This document shows positions 19,282-28,306 of a DNA stretch of 64,000 nucleotides, in pieces. Under the pieces are notes generated by a model. It searched no databases and was not told the DNA's origin. It saw only the letters and a list, made by a program, of their open reading frames with translations. Positions within the stretch are counted from its first letter, which is position 1. Every line of letters begins with the position of its first letter. The position numbers were made by a program, and so were the translations under genes. Source of the stretch: Leifsonia sp. Leaf264 (lineage in GTDB: Bacteria; Actinomycetota; Actinomycetes; Actinomycetales; Microbacteriaceae); the NCBI RefSeq assembly GCF_001422325.1, contig NZ_LMMR01000007.1, positions 241,539-305,538 of the forward strand, given 5' to 3'.

Positions 19282-20546
19282 CAGCGCTGGGTGATGAGCT
19301 GGGCCGTGACGAGCACGGAGTCCGAGCACTCGGGAAGCGGAGTTGTCCCGGCCCCGACACCTGGAGCGCCGCAGGCCATCCCCGCGAAGAGTTCGTCGCC
19401 GGCAGTCAGCTCGATCGGCGTCACGAAGTGGAAGTCGAGGTCACGGAAGTTCTCGAGGCCCGACGTGAAGATGGGCGCCTCGACGTCCTTATTCTCCACG
19501 GTGAGAGTTCCGGAATCGCCCTGCGGGTTGCTGAGGACGACATCCGTGATCCGAAGCACCGAGTTCGTCGGAACCGTGAAGCGCTCGCTCTCGTGCCCCG
19601 GACCGAGTCCCGAGACCTCGAGACGGATCGTGAGGTTCGCCCTCGTGCTCGTCGCGACGGGAACCACGGGTGGCGGCGTCTCGCCGGCCAGCTCCTTCGC
19701 CTCGTTCGCCGTCGTCGCGGCCTGGTCGGCCTGCTCCGATGCGGCCTCAGCCTGTTGGCTCGCGTCGGCGATGGGGCCGTCGATCGCATCCTGAGCCGTC
19801 GCCTCGATGGCGGGCTTGAGCAGCAGGAACCACAGCGCGATGAGGGCGGCGATGAGCAGGAGCAGTGCGAGCAGCGCCTTCCACAGCCAGCGCGGGAACA
19901 CCCTCTCCTGGTTGTACGTTCCGGTGAGCTCGATCGGTGGCTGGTCGTTCTCGGGGATGACCGTGATCCCGAACTGATGCGCTATCGCGGCCCCCTTCCA
20001 GACCCGCTTGCGTGGCACCAGGTCGACGTCGACGAACAGGGCTCGACCCTCACCCACCTCGATCTCGGGCGTCGAACTCGCGATGCCCAGGTCCTCGGAA
20101 CTGGTGCCGGCGATCGACGCGAGCAGCGGAACGTTGCCCTGGTTGTCGACGGCGACGCGCACCCGTCGACGGCCGCGCCCCCGGGAGATGCGGGGGATGA
20201 GTTCGGCATCCGCCACCGAGAACGGCGTAAGAGTGATGGTCGCCTCGGCGCTCGCCGACATCTCGGGCTGTTCGTTCGCGATCGCACGGATGCCGACGGC
20301 GATGTCACCGGGGATCGACTCGGCAGCGCGTGGGGGCAGAACCGTGACGACGGCGCGCTCGCTCTTGCCGGGGTAGATGGTGAGCGCGGCGGGCTCGATG
20401 GTGGTCCACGCTGCGGCCGGGCCGACGGCCTGCAGAGTGTAGGACTCCACGATGAGGCTGTCGTTCAGCACGGTGAAGGAGTAGACCGCCGGGCTGCCCG
20501 GCGTGACCGAGAGCGCGGTCGGGTCGAGGTTCGCAGTCGTAGCCAT
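19281..20546 (-). CDS. eCIS-associated bitopic membrane protein, Ig-like N-terminus
   Basis: A 421-residue protein without a signal peptide. Residues 1-215 form two Ig-like/beta-sandwich stretches (LSVTPGSPAVYSFTVLNDS, and RVRVAVDNQGNVPLL). One membrane segment lies at about 224-243 (LLALLLLIAALIALWFLLL), after a basic RVFPRWLWK. A short Ala/Gln-rich helix (250-290) and a beta-rich C-terminal domain of about 120 residues follow. The positive-inside rule puts the N-terminus in the cytoplasm and the C-terminus outside. Streptomyces CIS loci encode a bitopic protein (CisA) that links the particle to the membrane; this one could be its functional counterpart. It is coupled to the PAAR gene. Confidence 0.7.
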   Translation of the reverse strand: MATTANLDPTALSVTPGSPAVYSFTVLNDSLIVESYTLQAVGPAAAWTTIEPAALTIYPGKSERAVVTVLPPRAAESIPGDIAVGIRAIANEQPEMSASAEATITLTPFSVADAELIPRISRGRGRRRVRVAVDNQGNVPLLASIAGTSSEDLGIASSTPEIEVGEGRALFVDVDLVPRKRVWKGAAIAHQFGITVIPENDQPPIELTGTYNQERVFPRWLWKALLALLLLIAALIALWFLLLKPAIEATAQDAIDGPIADASQQAEAASEQADQAATTANEAKELAGETPPPVVPVATSTRANLTIRLEVSGLGPGHESERFTVPTNSVLRITDVVLSNPQGDSGTLTVENKDVEAPIFTSGLENFRDLDFHFVTPIELTAGDELFAGMACGAPGVGAGTTPLPECSDSVLVTAQLITQR

Positions 20547-20715
20547 GTCGCAACCGTAGGAGCGGGCCTCTCCTCCGGTCGTGGCCTCCCGTGCCGCCGT
20601 TGGTGCAGAATTCCTGCCCGTTGAGTCAGCGTTTACTGCGCGAGGAGTGCAGGGGTTCAGACTGCTCCTGTCTCACCCGAAGACCGAAGGGGCCCGAACC
20701 CCACTGGAGGACATG

Positions 20716-21339
20716 ATGACCCGAACAACAGTTCGCGTGTACGCACGCGATCCCATCTCCGAAGCCGGCGTCTCGAGCCAGCTGCGACCCAGACCCGAGG
20801 TACGCGTCGTCGGCCCTGACGAGATCGACGCTCCCGAGGTCGTGCTCGTCATCGTCGATGCCGTCGACGACGAGGCTCTCAACACCCTGCGATTCCTGCG
20901 CCGCAACGGCGACTCCGCCGTCATCCTGGTCTCGTCGCATCTCGACGACAAGGACCTCGTGCGCGCGATCGAATCCGGTGTCGTCGGGCTCGTGCGTCGG
21001 GCCGAGGCGACGCCCGATCGCCTCGTCTCGGTGATCGCTGCGGCATCCCTCGGCGAGGGCACTGTGCCGCCCGACCTTCTGGGCAGACTTCTCGACCAGG
21101 TCGGACGCCTGCAGCGCACAGTGCTCGATCCGCGCGGCATCGCCTTCACCGGTCTCGCAGCCCGAGAGGTCGAGGTGCTCAAGCTCGTGGCCGAGGGATG
21201 GGACACGGCGCAGATCGCCACGAAGCTCGCCTACTCCGAGCGCACGGTCAAGAACGTGCTGCACGACGTGACGACGCGCCTGCAGCTGCGCAACCGCTCG
21301 CACGCCGTGGCTTACGCCCTGCGCGAGGGTCTCATCTAG
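20716..21339 (+). CDS. LuxR-type regulator, receiver-like N-terminus
   Basis: A 207-residue protein. The N-terminal 110 residues look like a degenerate receiver (VRVYARDPISEAGV, VVLVIVDAV with Asp at the phosphorylation region, and ILVSSHLDDKDLV). The C-terminal GerE/LuxR helix-turn-helix includes LAAREVEVLKLVAEGWDTAQ and YSERTVKNVLHDVTTRLQLR. No kinase is adjacent. I chose ATG 20716 over 20713 because GGAGG (20706-20710) is better spaced. It sits between the two divergent arms of the eCIS locus and is a likely local regulator. Confidence 0.85.
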   Translation: MTRTTVRVYARDPISEAGVSSQLRPRPEVRVVGPDEIDAPEVVLVIVDAVDDEALNTLRFLRRNGDSAVILVSSHLDDKDLVRAIESGVVGLVRRAEATPDRLVSVIAAASLGEGTVPPDLLGRLLDQVGRLQRTVLDPRGIAFTGLAAREVEVLKLVAEGWDTAQIATKLAYSERTVKNVLHDVTTRLQLRNRSHAVAYALREGLI

Positions 21340-21502
21340 CTCGCTGGCCGTACGGATGCCGCCGCCTGGCGTCCGGCGCCCCGGGTCGGCCACGACGCGA
21401 ATTGCCCGAGAGGGTAAACCGGCGTGCCCTCATCGGTGCCCGGCGTCGGTGCGTGGCCGGCATCCGTTCCCCGCACAGTGAAGTGGTATCGAGAGGAGCA
21501 TC

Positions 21503-24500
21503 GTGAAGCTCGTGCGCGCATCCGTGTCGGCACTGCTGACGCTTGCCCTCGTGGCGGCTGGGCTCGTGGTCGCGACGGCGGCCAGCGCCGGCGTGCCGGC
21601 CGACGACGCCTCCGCGCCGAACTTCGCAGTCGAGGTGGGCCTCTCTCCGATCTCTGTCGCCGGTGGCGAATCCCTTCAGGTGTCGGTCACAGTCTCGAAC
21701 ACCGGAGCCGGGGGCTACGGTCCAGGGCGCATCGGAGTCCAGGTGTCGTGGCCGACATCGAGCTTCAGCTTCGACAGCGGGACGGCGCACGCTCCCGCCG
21801 GATGCCTCACCCTCGCCTCCATCCCGGGTCCCAACTCCGGGATCTCGTCGCGCGAGTGCGCGATGAGCACGCTCGCACTCGATCAAGCGGGCAGCGGGCA
21901 GTTCACCTTCTGGCTGCGCGCCGTCGGCATCCCGCCGACGTCGGATGTCGTAGCCGCGACTGTGGCGCACGGGCTCGTCCCGGGCATCGTATCCTCAGGC
22001 GACGGCATCGTGCCGCTGGCTCCGGGTGACGTCGTCACTGCACAGGCGTTCACCAGCCTGAAGCCGGTTTTCGCCCTCGACGTGAGCGTGGACAGGGAAT
22101 ACGGATCGGCCAGAGGGGCCTCGATCACGGCGACCTTCACCGTGACGCATGAACCGGGTGCGGCGCCGGCGATGGATGCATCGGTCGTGCAGGTCGAGGC
22201 GACCTGGCCGCAGTTCCTCACCTTGCTGACGGACCCGAAGACGATCACCGCCTGCGGCCCGACAGGACTGGTCAACGGCTTCTGCACCATCACCGAGACG
22301 ACGTCAGTGCGCAAGACGACGAGCTTCAGCCTGGACTTCGGCATGCCCCCGTCGGGTGGAGGTTCCGGCTCGATCTCGTTCTACGGGATGGGCGGCTCCT
22401 ACACTCCGCATTCGGTGATCAAGCTGGCCTCGGCACCGGCAACCGATGCCGTGATCCACACGGCCTCTTTGCGAACGGGGGTGAGCGCGACTGTCGAGTC
22501 GCCTGACATGGAGGCGGCCGCCGCATCGAACGACATACCCACCACCTGGATGGGGATCGATTCCGCGCCAGTGTGGGTCGCCGACCTGCCGTTCCCGATC
22601 GACGTCGACATCGATCCCGATGCGAGCTGGCCGGGCGGGGACGCTATGGTCGCGACGATCACCGTCTCCCACGGCGAAGGCGCACCGTTCTCGCTACCGG
22701 GACTCAAGCTCGCCATCCAGTTGACCTGGCCGGACTTCCTGAAGACGGCGTTGGAGCCGCCATCCGGATGCGAGGCGATCGACAGCGGAACCTGCGTGGT
22801 CGCTGGACTCGACGAGCCGGGGTCGTCGGTCACGATCACCCAACCCTTCCAGCCGCCAGGCGACACCGGTTTCGGCAGCGCCTCGGCGATCGAATCGGCC
22901 GCCTACCTGGTGTCCGACAGCGATGTCGTCGATCTCCCCACCGAGTGGCTCTCGGAGTCCGAGGCGGATGCCGTCGTCGATGCCGGGCTCTTCGTCACCC
23001 ACGTGTCCGTCGACAGGCCGTCGGGCTGGGTCGCTGGTCCTGATGTCGGTGTGACCGTCGCCGTGAGATTCGACCACGCACCTCTGCGCGAAACCGACGA
23101 CCCCTTCGTCGGACTGAGGTTCGCGTGGCCGAATGGAATGAGCCTTGAGGAGTCCTCCGTGGACGGGTGCTCGGAGTTCGAGGACGACGTCTGCACCATC
23201 ACCGGTTTCGACGAACCGGGGGACGTCGAGTACGTGACCTTCCGGCTGCGGATGCCGACGACGGGGGGAGCATCCAGCGGCTCCGTCGACGCCACCGCCG
23301 CCTTCGTCCAGAATGGCGTGCCCGGTGATTCCACAGACCTGCCGACGGCGTGGCTGGTGTCGGGCTCCGCACCGTTCCGCGTCGATGTCGCGGCACTCCC
23401 GGTCGACGTCAGTCTCAGCAGTCCGAGCGGTCACATCGGTGGCTCGCCACTGGTCGCGACGGTCCGCGTGACGTTCGCCGATGGGCCGAAGACCATCGCA
23501 GGGTTGGAGGCGGGGCTGAAGCTCACCTGGCCCGAATTCCTGCAGAGCAGTGCTGAACCGGTCGTCGACGGCTGCGCGAGCTTCGTCGACTCCGTCTGCC
23601 GGCTGGACGGCCCCACGACTCTCGGGGAGACGAAAGTCGTCACCATCACCTTCGCGATGCCGGAGCGAGAGGTGGGAATCGGGGATATAGCTGCGACCTC
23701 TGCGTTCCTTCGCTACGACGGCGGACGGAAGCGGATCGTCGATCTCCCCACGGCCTGGCTCGGCTCGGACGCGGAGACCTTCTCCGTGATCGACGCGTCG
23801 TTCCCGATCGACCTGAAACTCGATCGCACCGTCGGCTACACCGGCGGCAAGCAGATCACGGCCACGACGACCATCACCCACAACGCGACGGTGCCGCCGG
23901 ATGCCGCCGGATTCGATGCCGCGCTGTCCGGCCTGCGGATCACGCTGACATTCGATTGGCCGGGGCTCATCGCCCTGTCATCGAGGTCGGGCTGCGACGC
24001 GGTGGTGGGCACGAAGACCTGCATCATCGACGGACTCGATGCTCCCGGCAGCAAGCGGATCGTGACGATGACCTTCGCCATGGCGCCGACCACGCCGGGT
24101 GCTCCGGTCACCCCGCCTCGGACCGGACCCGTGAGCGTCGTCGGCACCAAGCTCAGCTATCTGCCGCCGTCGGCCGTCACCCCTGCTCCGCCGGTGGTCC
24201 CTGACCCGGAACCCGATCCCGATCCGACGGCGGAGCCCACGGCGCCGCCCTGCGACGGCGAGCTCTGCCCGACCCCGACGGCCACACCGACCCCGACGGC
24301 CACACCGACGCCGACGCCCACGCCGAGCGCGACTCCGACGCCTGACCCTGCGCCCGCACCCAACCCCGTGCGGATCAAGCTCCCCACGTCCTGGATCGGA
24401 TCCGACCAGGAGCGGTTCACCCTCTTCACGCCGAGCATCCGATTCCTCTCGACGATCGCGAAGCCGGGAGACGTGGTGGCCGCAGTCGCCCAGGACTTCC

Positions 24501-24757
24501 CTCCCGGTGCGGCCGTCGTGGTGGAGTGGCGACTTCCCGACGGAGACGTGGCGGGCAGCGTACCTGTGACTGGCTTCGCCTCGGGATCGGGCGTGGCTCG
24601 GTGGCCGACCCCGGTGCTGCGCTGGGTCATCCCCGGCCAGCGCTTTCTGAGCGTGCACAGCGCAGACAGCCAGTTCGGCGACGTCACGCCGCCCCGCAAC
24701 CTCCTCGTCGTTCCCCGCACTTCCGTGGGGCCGAAGCTGATCGGCCGGGGCGGATGA
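21503..24757 (+). CDS. large secreted repeat protein upstream of eCIS genes
   Basis: A 1084-residue protein with a GTG start and GAGAGGA upstream. A signal peptide is followed by about six repeats of 130-170 residues. Each later repeat opens with a P(I/V)D(V/L) strand, then a tryptophan motif (LTWPDFL, TWPQFL, LTWPEFL, FDWPGL) and a Cys pair (as in GCEAIDSGTCVVAGLDEPG), and ends in a (D/K)(L/I)PTxW linker. The paired Cys suggest a disulfide per repeat. A Pro/Thr tract (about 918-955) and a final beta-rich domain of about 120 residues follow. There is no sorting signal or C-terminal membrane segment. Its stop overlaps the cap gene's start (ATGA). The function is unknown; adhesion or envelope docking of the particle would fit. 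Confidence 0.75.
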   Translation: MKLVRASVSALLTLALVAAGLVVATAASAGVPADDASAPNFAVEVGLSPISVAGGESLQVSVTVSNTGAGGYGPGRIGVQVSWPTSSFSFDSGTAHAPAGCLTLASIPGPNSGISSRECAMSTLALDQAGSGQFTFWLRAVGIPPTSDVVAATVAHGLVPGIVSSGDGIVPLAPGDVVTAQAFTSLKPVFALDVSVDREYGSARGASITATFTVTHEPGAAPAMDASVVQVEATWPQFLTLLTDPKTITACGPTGLVNGFCTITETTSVRKTTSFSLDFGMPPSGGGSGSISFYGMGGSYTPHSVIKLASAPATDAVIHTASLRTGVSATVESPDMEAAAASNDIPTTWMGIDSAPVWVADLPFPIDVDIDPDASWPGGDAMVATITVSHGEGAPFSLPGLKLAIQLTWPDFLKTALEPPSGCEAIDSGTCVVAGLDEPGSSVTITQPFQPPGDTGFGSASAIESAAYLVSDSDVVDLPTEWLSESEADAVVDAGLFVTHVSVDRPSGWVAGPDVGVTVAVRFDHAPLRETDDPFVGLRFAWPNGMSLEESSVDGCSEFEDDVCTITGFDEPGDVEYVTFRLRMPTTGGASSGSVDATAAFVQNGVPGDSTDLPTAWLVSGSAPFRVDVAALPVDVSLSSPSGHIGGSPLVATVRVTFADGPKTIAGLEAGLKLTWPEFLQSSAEPVVDGCASFVDSVCRLDGPTTLGETKVVTITFAMPEREVGIGDIAATSAFLRYDGGRKRIVDLPTAWLGSDAETFSVIDASFPIDLKLDRTVGYTGGKQITATTTITHNATVPPDAAGFDAALSGLRITLTFDWPGLIALSSRSGCDAVVGTKTCIIDGLDAPGSKRIVTMTFAMAPTTPGAPVTPPRTGPVSVVGTKLSYLPPSAVTPAPPVVPDPEPDPDPTAEPTAPPCDGELCPTPTATPTPTATPTPTPTPSATPTPDPAPAPNPVRIKLPTSWIGSDQERFTLFTPSIRFLSTIAKPGDVVAAVAQDFPPGAAVVVEWRLPDGDVAGSVPVTGFASGSGVARWPTPVLRWVIPGQRFLSVHSADSQFGDVTPPRNLLVVPRTSVGPKLIGRGG

Positions 24758-25374
24758 TCGGCGAGATCGACGACGCCATGCGCTCGCTCGTGCGAAACGC
24801 ACAGGGCATCGGCAAGGACATCGACGTGGTGCTCGACGCCCCGACGACGGAGTGGGCCGCGCGCCGCAACGCTCCGACGGTGAACCTGTTCCTCTACGAC
24901 ATCCGCGAGGACACCCGCAAGCGCGAGACGGGCTTCCTCGAGGAGCGCGACGAGAAGGGCATCGTGATCTCGCGCACCCCGGCCCCGCGCTACTACAAGC
25001 TCTCGTACCTCGTCACGGCGTGGACGCAGCGGCCAGACGACGAGCACAGGCTGCTCGACGCGCTCATCCGCTGCTTCCTGCGATACGACGCCATCCCCGA
25101 GGCACTGGTCGTCGAGACCCTCGCCGAGACCGGGCTGCAGGCGTCGATGTCCGTGGCCCTGCCGCCGCCGGAGGATCGCGCCTTCGCGGACGTGTGGTCG
25201 TCGCTCGGTGGTGAGCTCAAGCCATCGCTCGACGTCGTCGTGACGGCGCCCATCTCCACGGGCATCGTCTATCGCGTGGGTCCGCCGGTGACGGGCGGTG
25301 TCTCCTCCGACTTCGAGTGGATGGGCGTCGGTGCTGCCGAGAACCGCGTCGGCCCGACAGTGCGAGAGGGCTGA
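24754..25374 (+). CDS. eCIS cap/tail-terminator protein (DUF4255, Pvc16-like)
   Basis: A 206-residue protein of the DUF4255 family, which includes Afp16/Pvc16, the protein that ends the tube and sheath. Diagnostic features are an N-terminal IGEIDDAMRSLVRN, PTVNLFLYDIREDTRKRET and YYKLSYLVTAWT. I set the start at ATG 24754, overlapping the preceding stop (ATGA); upstream codons belong to the repeat protein in another frame. The AAA+ ATPase follows after 3 bases. Confidence 0.9.
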   Translation: MIGEIDDAMRSLVRNAQGIGKDIDVVLDAPTTEWAARRNAPTVNLFLYDIREDTRKRETGFLEERDEKGIVISRTPAPRYYKLSYLVTAWTQRPDDEHRLLDALIRCFLRYDAIPEALVVETLAETGLQASMSVALPPPEDRAFADVWSSLGGELKPSLDVVVTAPISTGIVYRVGPPVTGGVSSDFEWMGVGAAENRVGPTVREG

Positions 25375-25377
25375 GCG

Positions 25378-27429
25378 ATGATCGACGACCCGAGCATCAC
25401 CCACCTGCTCGGCCGCATCGGAGCCGTCGAGGACCGCATCCGTCAGCTCGTCACGGTGCGACGCGATGCCGACCCGCAGCCCGACGACCCGTTCCGGGGG
25501 CTCTACCTCAGCGACGAGATGGTCGACAGGCTGCTCGGCGGCGTTCCGAGCATTGCCGACTGGCCGGATGCCTCTGCTCGACTGACGGCCTGTGAGCAGT
25601 CCGCCGACATGGCCGAGGCGGCAGGACGCACCCTGAGGCTCAGGAGACTCGCCGAGACCTTCAGCCTCAGCGAGATCGACATCGACCTGCTCGTGATCGC
25701 CCTGGCAGCCGACCTCGACCCGCGGTTCGAGCGCTTCTTCGGGTACCTCAACGACGACGTCGGGCGCCGACGGCCCTCGGTCGCCGTCGCGCTCGAACTG
25801 TGCGGTGTGCCGCTCACGTCCGCCGCCAACCGGTCGCGGCTCGTCGACGGACCGCTCGTGACCGGCGGGCTGCTCATCGTCGAGGATCTCGATCGCCCGC
25901 TGCCCAGCCGCTCCATCCGGGTGCCCGACCGCGTGGTCGGTCACCTGCTCGGCGACGACTCCAGCGATCGAGCGCTCGACGGCGTGCTGCGCGAGCCGAC
26001 GGCGGTGGCCTGGGGCGACGAGCGCAGCGTCGTACGGGCCTTGAGTGCCGGCATCGGTCTCGTCTACCTGCGGGAGCCGTCGACCGGATCGGGGGAGGCC
26101 GTCGCCGTGCGTGCCCTGCGTGCCCACGGCCTCGACGCCCTGCACCTCGACCTCGCCCGCATCGGCTCGGGCGCCGAAGCCATCGTGCTCGCGCGGCTCG
26201 CAGCGCGCGAGGCCCGACTGCGGCGGTGCGGCCTGATCGCGGCATCCGTAACCGCGGATGCCGCCCCGGCCCTGCTCGAGGCCATGGATGCCGCTCCGCA
26301 GCCCACGATCCTGATCGGGGCGTCGAGCTGGGACCCGGCGTGGACACCGGAGCTGCCGGCCATCGAGGAGGTGCCTCCCTCGACCGCCGAGGAGCGAGCC
26401 GCGCTGTGGGGCGTGGCGCTCGGCGGATCGGCCGCGGGCGTCGACGTGGCCGGCGCGACGGCGCAGTTCCGCCTGCGCCCGGAGCAGGTCCAGCGTGCAG
26501 CCGGAACGGCCCGCACGCAGGCCGCTCTGTCGATCTCGGGCGACATCACCGCCGACCACCTCGCGGCGGGAGCCAGGGCTGAGAACGGATCGGCCCTCGA
26601 CCGCCTCGCCCGCCAGGTGAAGCCCGGAGTCGGCTGGAACGACCTCGTACTGCCTGGTCCGACGATCGGCGCCCTGCGAGAGATCGGCCTGCGTGCGCGC
26701 CATCGCGAGCAGGTGCTCGGCGACTGGGGCATGCGCCCGGGTGGCGGGCGCGGCCACGGCGTCGTGGCTCTCTTCGCCGGCGATTCCGGCACGGGCAAGA
26801 CCATGTCGGCCGAGGTCGTGGCCGGGGAGTTGGGCCTCGACCTCTACGTTGTCGACCTCTCCACGGTGGTCGACAAGTACATCGGCGAGACCGAGAAGAA
26901 CCTCGAGCGCATCTTCACGGCCGCGGCCGGCACCAACGCCGTGCTGCTGTTCGATGAGGCAGACGCGGTGTTCGGCAAGCGCAGCGAGGTCAAGGACGCG
27001 CACGACCGCTACGCGAACGTCGAGAGCGCCTTCCTGCTCCAGCGCATGGAGACCTTCGACGGCCTCGCGATCCTCGCAACCAACCTGCGCTCCAACATCG
27101 ACGAGGCGTTCACGCGTCGACTCGACGTGATCGTCGACTTCCCGATGCCGGATGCCGAACACCGGGCCGCGCTCTGGAATCGGTGCCTCGGCTCACGGGT
27201 GCGGCGCGCAGACGACATCGACCTGGAGTTCCTCGGGCGATCCTTCGAGCTGGCCGGGGGAGCCATCCGCTCGGCCGCTGTGACCGCGGCCTATCTGGCG
27301 GCAGCCGAGGACGGGACAGTGTCGATGAATCACCTCGTCGTGGCGGTTCAGCGGGAGTACCGCAAGCTCGGCCGGCTCGTGATCGAGAGCGAGTTCGGCG
27401 CGTTCTGGCCGGAGGTCGCCGCAGGATGA
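25378..27429 (+). CDS. AAA+ ATPase of the contractile injection system (Pvc15-like)
   Basis: A 683-residue ATPase. The N-terminal 400 residues are the non-catalytic region typical of eCIS ATPases, ending [17 protein letters not shown]. The AAA module has Walker [15 protein letters not shown] (near 465), Walker [15 protein letters not shown] (near 520) and an arginine finger in [19 protein letters not shown]. Afp15/Pvc15 proteins are needed for assembly or cargo handling in related systems. It has the standard length and domain order. Its stop is followed at once by a large inverted repeat. Confidence 0.92.
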   Translation: MIDDPSITHLLGRIGAVEDRIRQLVTVRRDADPQPDDPFRGLYLSDEMVDRLLGGVPSIADWPDASARLTACEQSADMAEAAGRTLRLRRLAETFSLSEIDIDLLVIALAADLDPRFERFFGYLNDDVGRRRPSVAVALELCGVPLTSAANRSRLVDGPLVTGGLLIVEDLDRPLPSRSIRVPDRVVGHLLGDDSSDRALDGVLREPTAVAWGDERSVVRALSAGIGLVYLREPSTGSGEAVAVRALRAHGLDALHLDLARIGSGAEAIVLARLAAREARLRRCGLIAASVTADAAPALLEAMDAAPQPTILIGASSWDPAWTPELPAIEEVPPSTAEERAALWGVALGGSAAGVDVAGATAQFRLRPEQVQRAAGTARTQAALSISGDITADHLAAGARAENGSALDRLARQVKPGVGWNDLVLPGPTIGALREIGLRARHREQVLGDWGMRPGGGRGHGVVALFAGDSGTGKTMSAEVVAGELGLDLYVVDLSTVVDKYIGETEKNLERIFTAAAGTNAVLLFDEADAVFGKRSEVKDAHDRYANVESAFLLQRMETFDGLAILATNLRSNIDEAFTRRLDVIVDFPMPDAEHRAALWNRCLGSRVRRADDIDLEFLGRSFELAGGAIRSAAVTAAYLAAAEDGTVSMNHLVVAVQREYRKLGRLVIESEFGAFWPEVAAG

Positions 27430-27493
27430 GCGTCATCGTGCCCGGAAGGGTTGCCGTTCCTGCCCGATCGGGCAGGAACAGTGCGGATGACGC
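27430..27493. promoter_or_regulatory. nested palindrome between ATPase and DUF4157 genes
   Basis: GCGTCATC (27430-27437) and GATGACGC (27486-27493) form outer arms. Inside them, bases 27456-27479 are a perfect 24-base palindrome (half-site GTTCCTGCCCGA). It could be an operator, a processing hairpin or a partial terminator that uncouples the cargo genes from the ATPase. The 10-mer TTCCTGCCCG also occurs at 20611-20620, before the LuxR gene. Confidence 0.6.
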
Positions 27494-27535
27494 CACGGAG
27501 GCGTGCAATGGAAGCGGGTCGATCGGAGGTGGATC

Positions 27536-28291
27536 ATGCACGCGCATGACTACGAGACTGTAGAGGCCGACGCGGTACGCCGCGGACGCGAGGGGGAACA
27601 CGAGCGCGAGGCTCCGCTGCTGGGACTGCGTGAGCGACGGCCCGACGTGCTCGGCGGCTCGGCACTGCTGCGGCTGCAGCGCGTCGCCGGCAACGGAGCC
27701 GTGAGCGGACTCGTCGAAGAGGACCGGTCGCCGGTGCTCGACGTGGTGAACTCCGGCGGCGGGCGAGCTCTCGAACCCGGTCTCCGCAGCGACATGGAGG
27801 GGCGCCTCGGTGCCGACTTCAGCGATGTGAAAGTACATACCGGGGCGGATGCGCATGCGTCAGCGGCATCCGTCGGGGCGCACGCCTACACGGTGGGCAG
27901 CAACATCGTGTTCCAACGCGACGCCTACGACCCGAGTTCGCTGGCCGGCCAGACCACGATCGCCCACGAGCTGACCCACGTGGTGCAGCAGCGCTCGGGC
28001 CCGGTGGACGGCACGCCGACCGGTGGAGGGGTGAGCGTGAGCAGCCCGTCCGACCGCTTCGAGCGCGCCGCCGCCGACAACGCGTCGCGCGTCATGTCGG
28101 CGCCTGCTCCGGCGGCCGCCGTGCAGCGAGAGGATGAGGCGCAGATCCAACGCGAGGTCGACGGGACCGTGGTGCAGCGCGTTGCCGTGCAGCGCGAGGA
28201 GGAGGAAGAGGAGCCCGTGCAGGGACTCTTCGTGCAGCGCGAGGATGTCGTGCAGCGCGAGCAAGAGGAGGACGAGGGTGAGGCCGGGTAG
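27536..28291 (+). CDS. DUF4157 protein with HELTH motif, eCIS-associated
   Basis: A 251-residue protein. An N-terminal motif LLRLQRVAGNGAVSGL (AGN at 51-53) precedes the DUF4157 domain: VKVHTGADAHASAASVGAHA, YTVGSNIVFQRDAYDP and TIAHELTHVVQQR, with the zinc-type HELTH at 144-148. The tail is acidic and contains repeated VQR motifs (VQREDE, VVQRV, VQREEE, FVQRED, VVQRE). DUF4157 is strongly linked to eCIS loci and is reported as a cargo-loading or toxin-associated domain. I chose ATG 27536 because GGAGGTGG precedes it; a GTG at 27503 is also open. It is 15 bases before the candidate effector. Confidence 0.88.
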   Translation: MHAHDYETVEADAVRRGREGEHEREAPLLGLRERRPDVLGGSALLRLQRVAGNGAVSGLVEEDRSPVLDVVNSGGGRALEPGLRSDMEGRLGADFSDVKVHTGADAHASAASVGAHAYTVGSNIVFQRDAYDPSSLAGQTTIAHELTHVVQQRSGPVDGTPTGGGVSVSSPSDRFERAAADNASRVMSAPAPAAAVQREDEAQIQREVDGTVVQRVAVQREEEEEEPVQGLFVQREDVVQREQEEDEGEAG

Positions 28292-28306
28292 CCGGGAGGC
28301 GCTCTC

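Noticed and set aside
24283-24370. Pro-Thr codon repeat as a microsatellite or CRISPR-like array
   Set aside because: The repeats are in frame and encode a wall-spanning type linker. There are no spacers.
24157-27162. 1001-residue open frame on the minus strand
   Set aside because: It is antisense to the repeat protein, cap and ATPase genes, has no recognisable domain and has the Arg/His/Gly-rich composition of a shadow frame in high-GC DNA.
27503-27535. GTG start for the DUF4157 gene
   Set aside because: The ATG at 27536 has a well-placed GGAGGTGG, and the added residues (QWKRVDRRWI) are not typical of the family.
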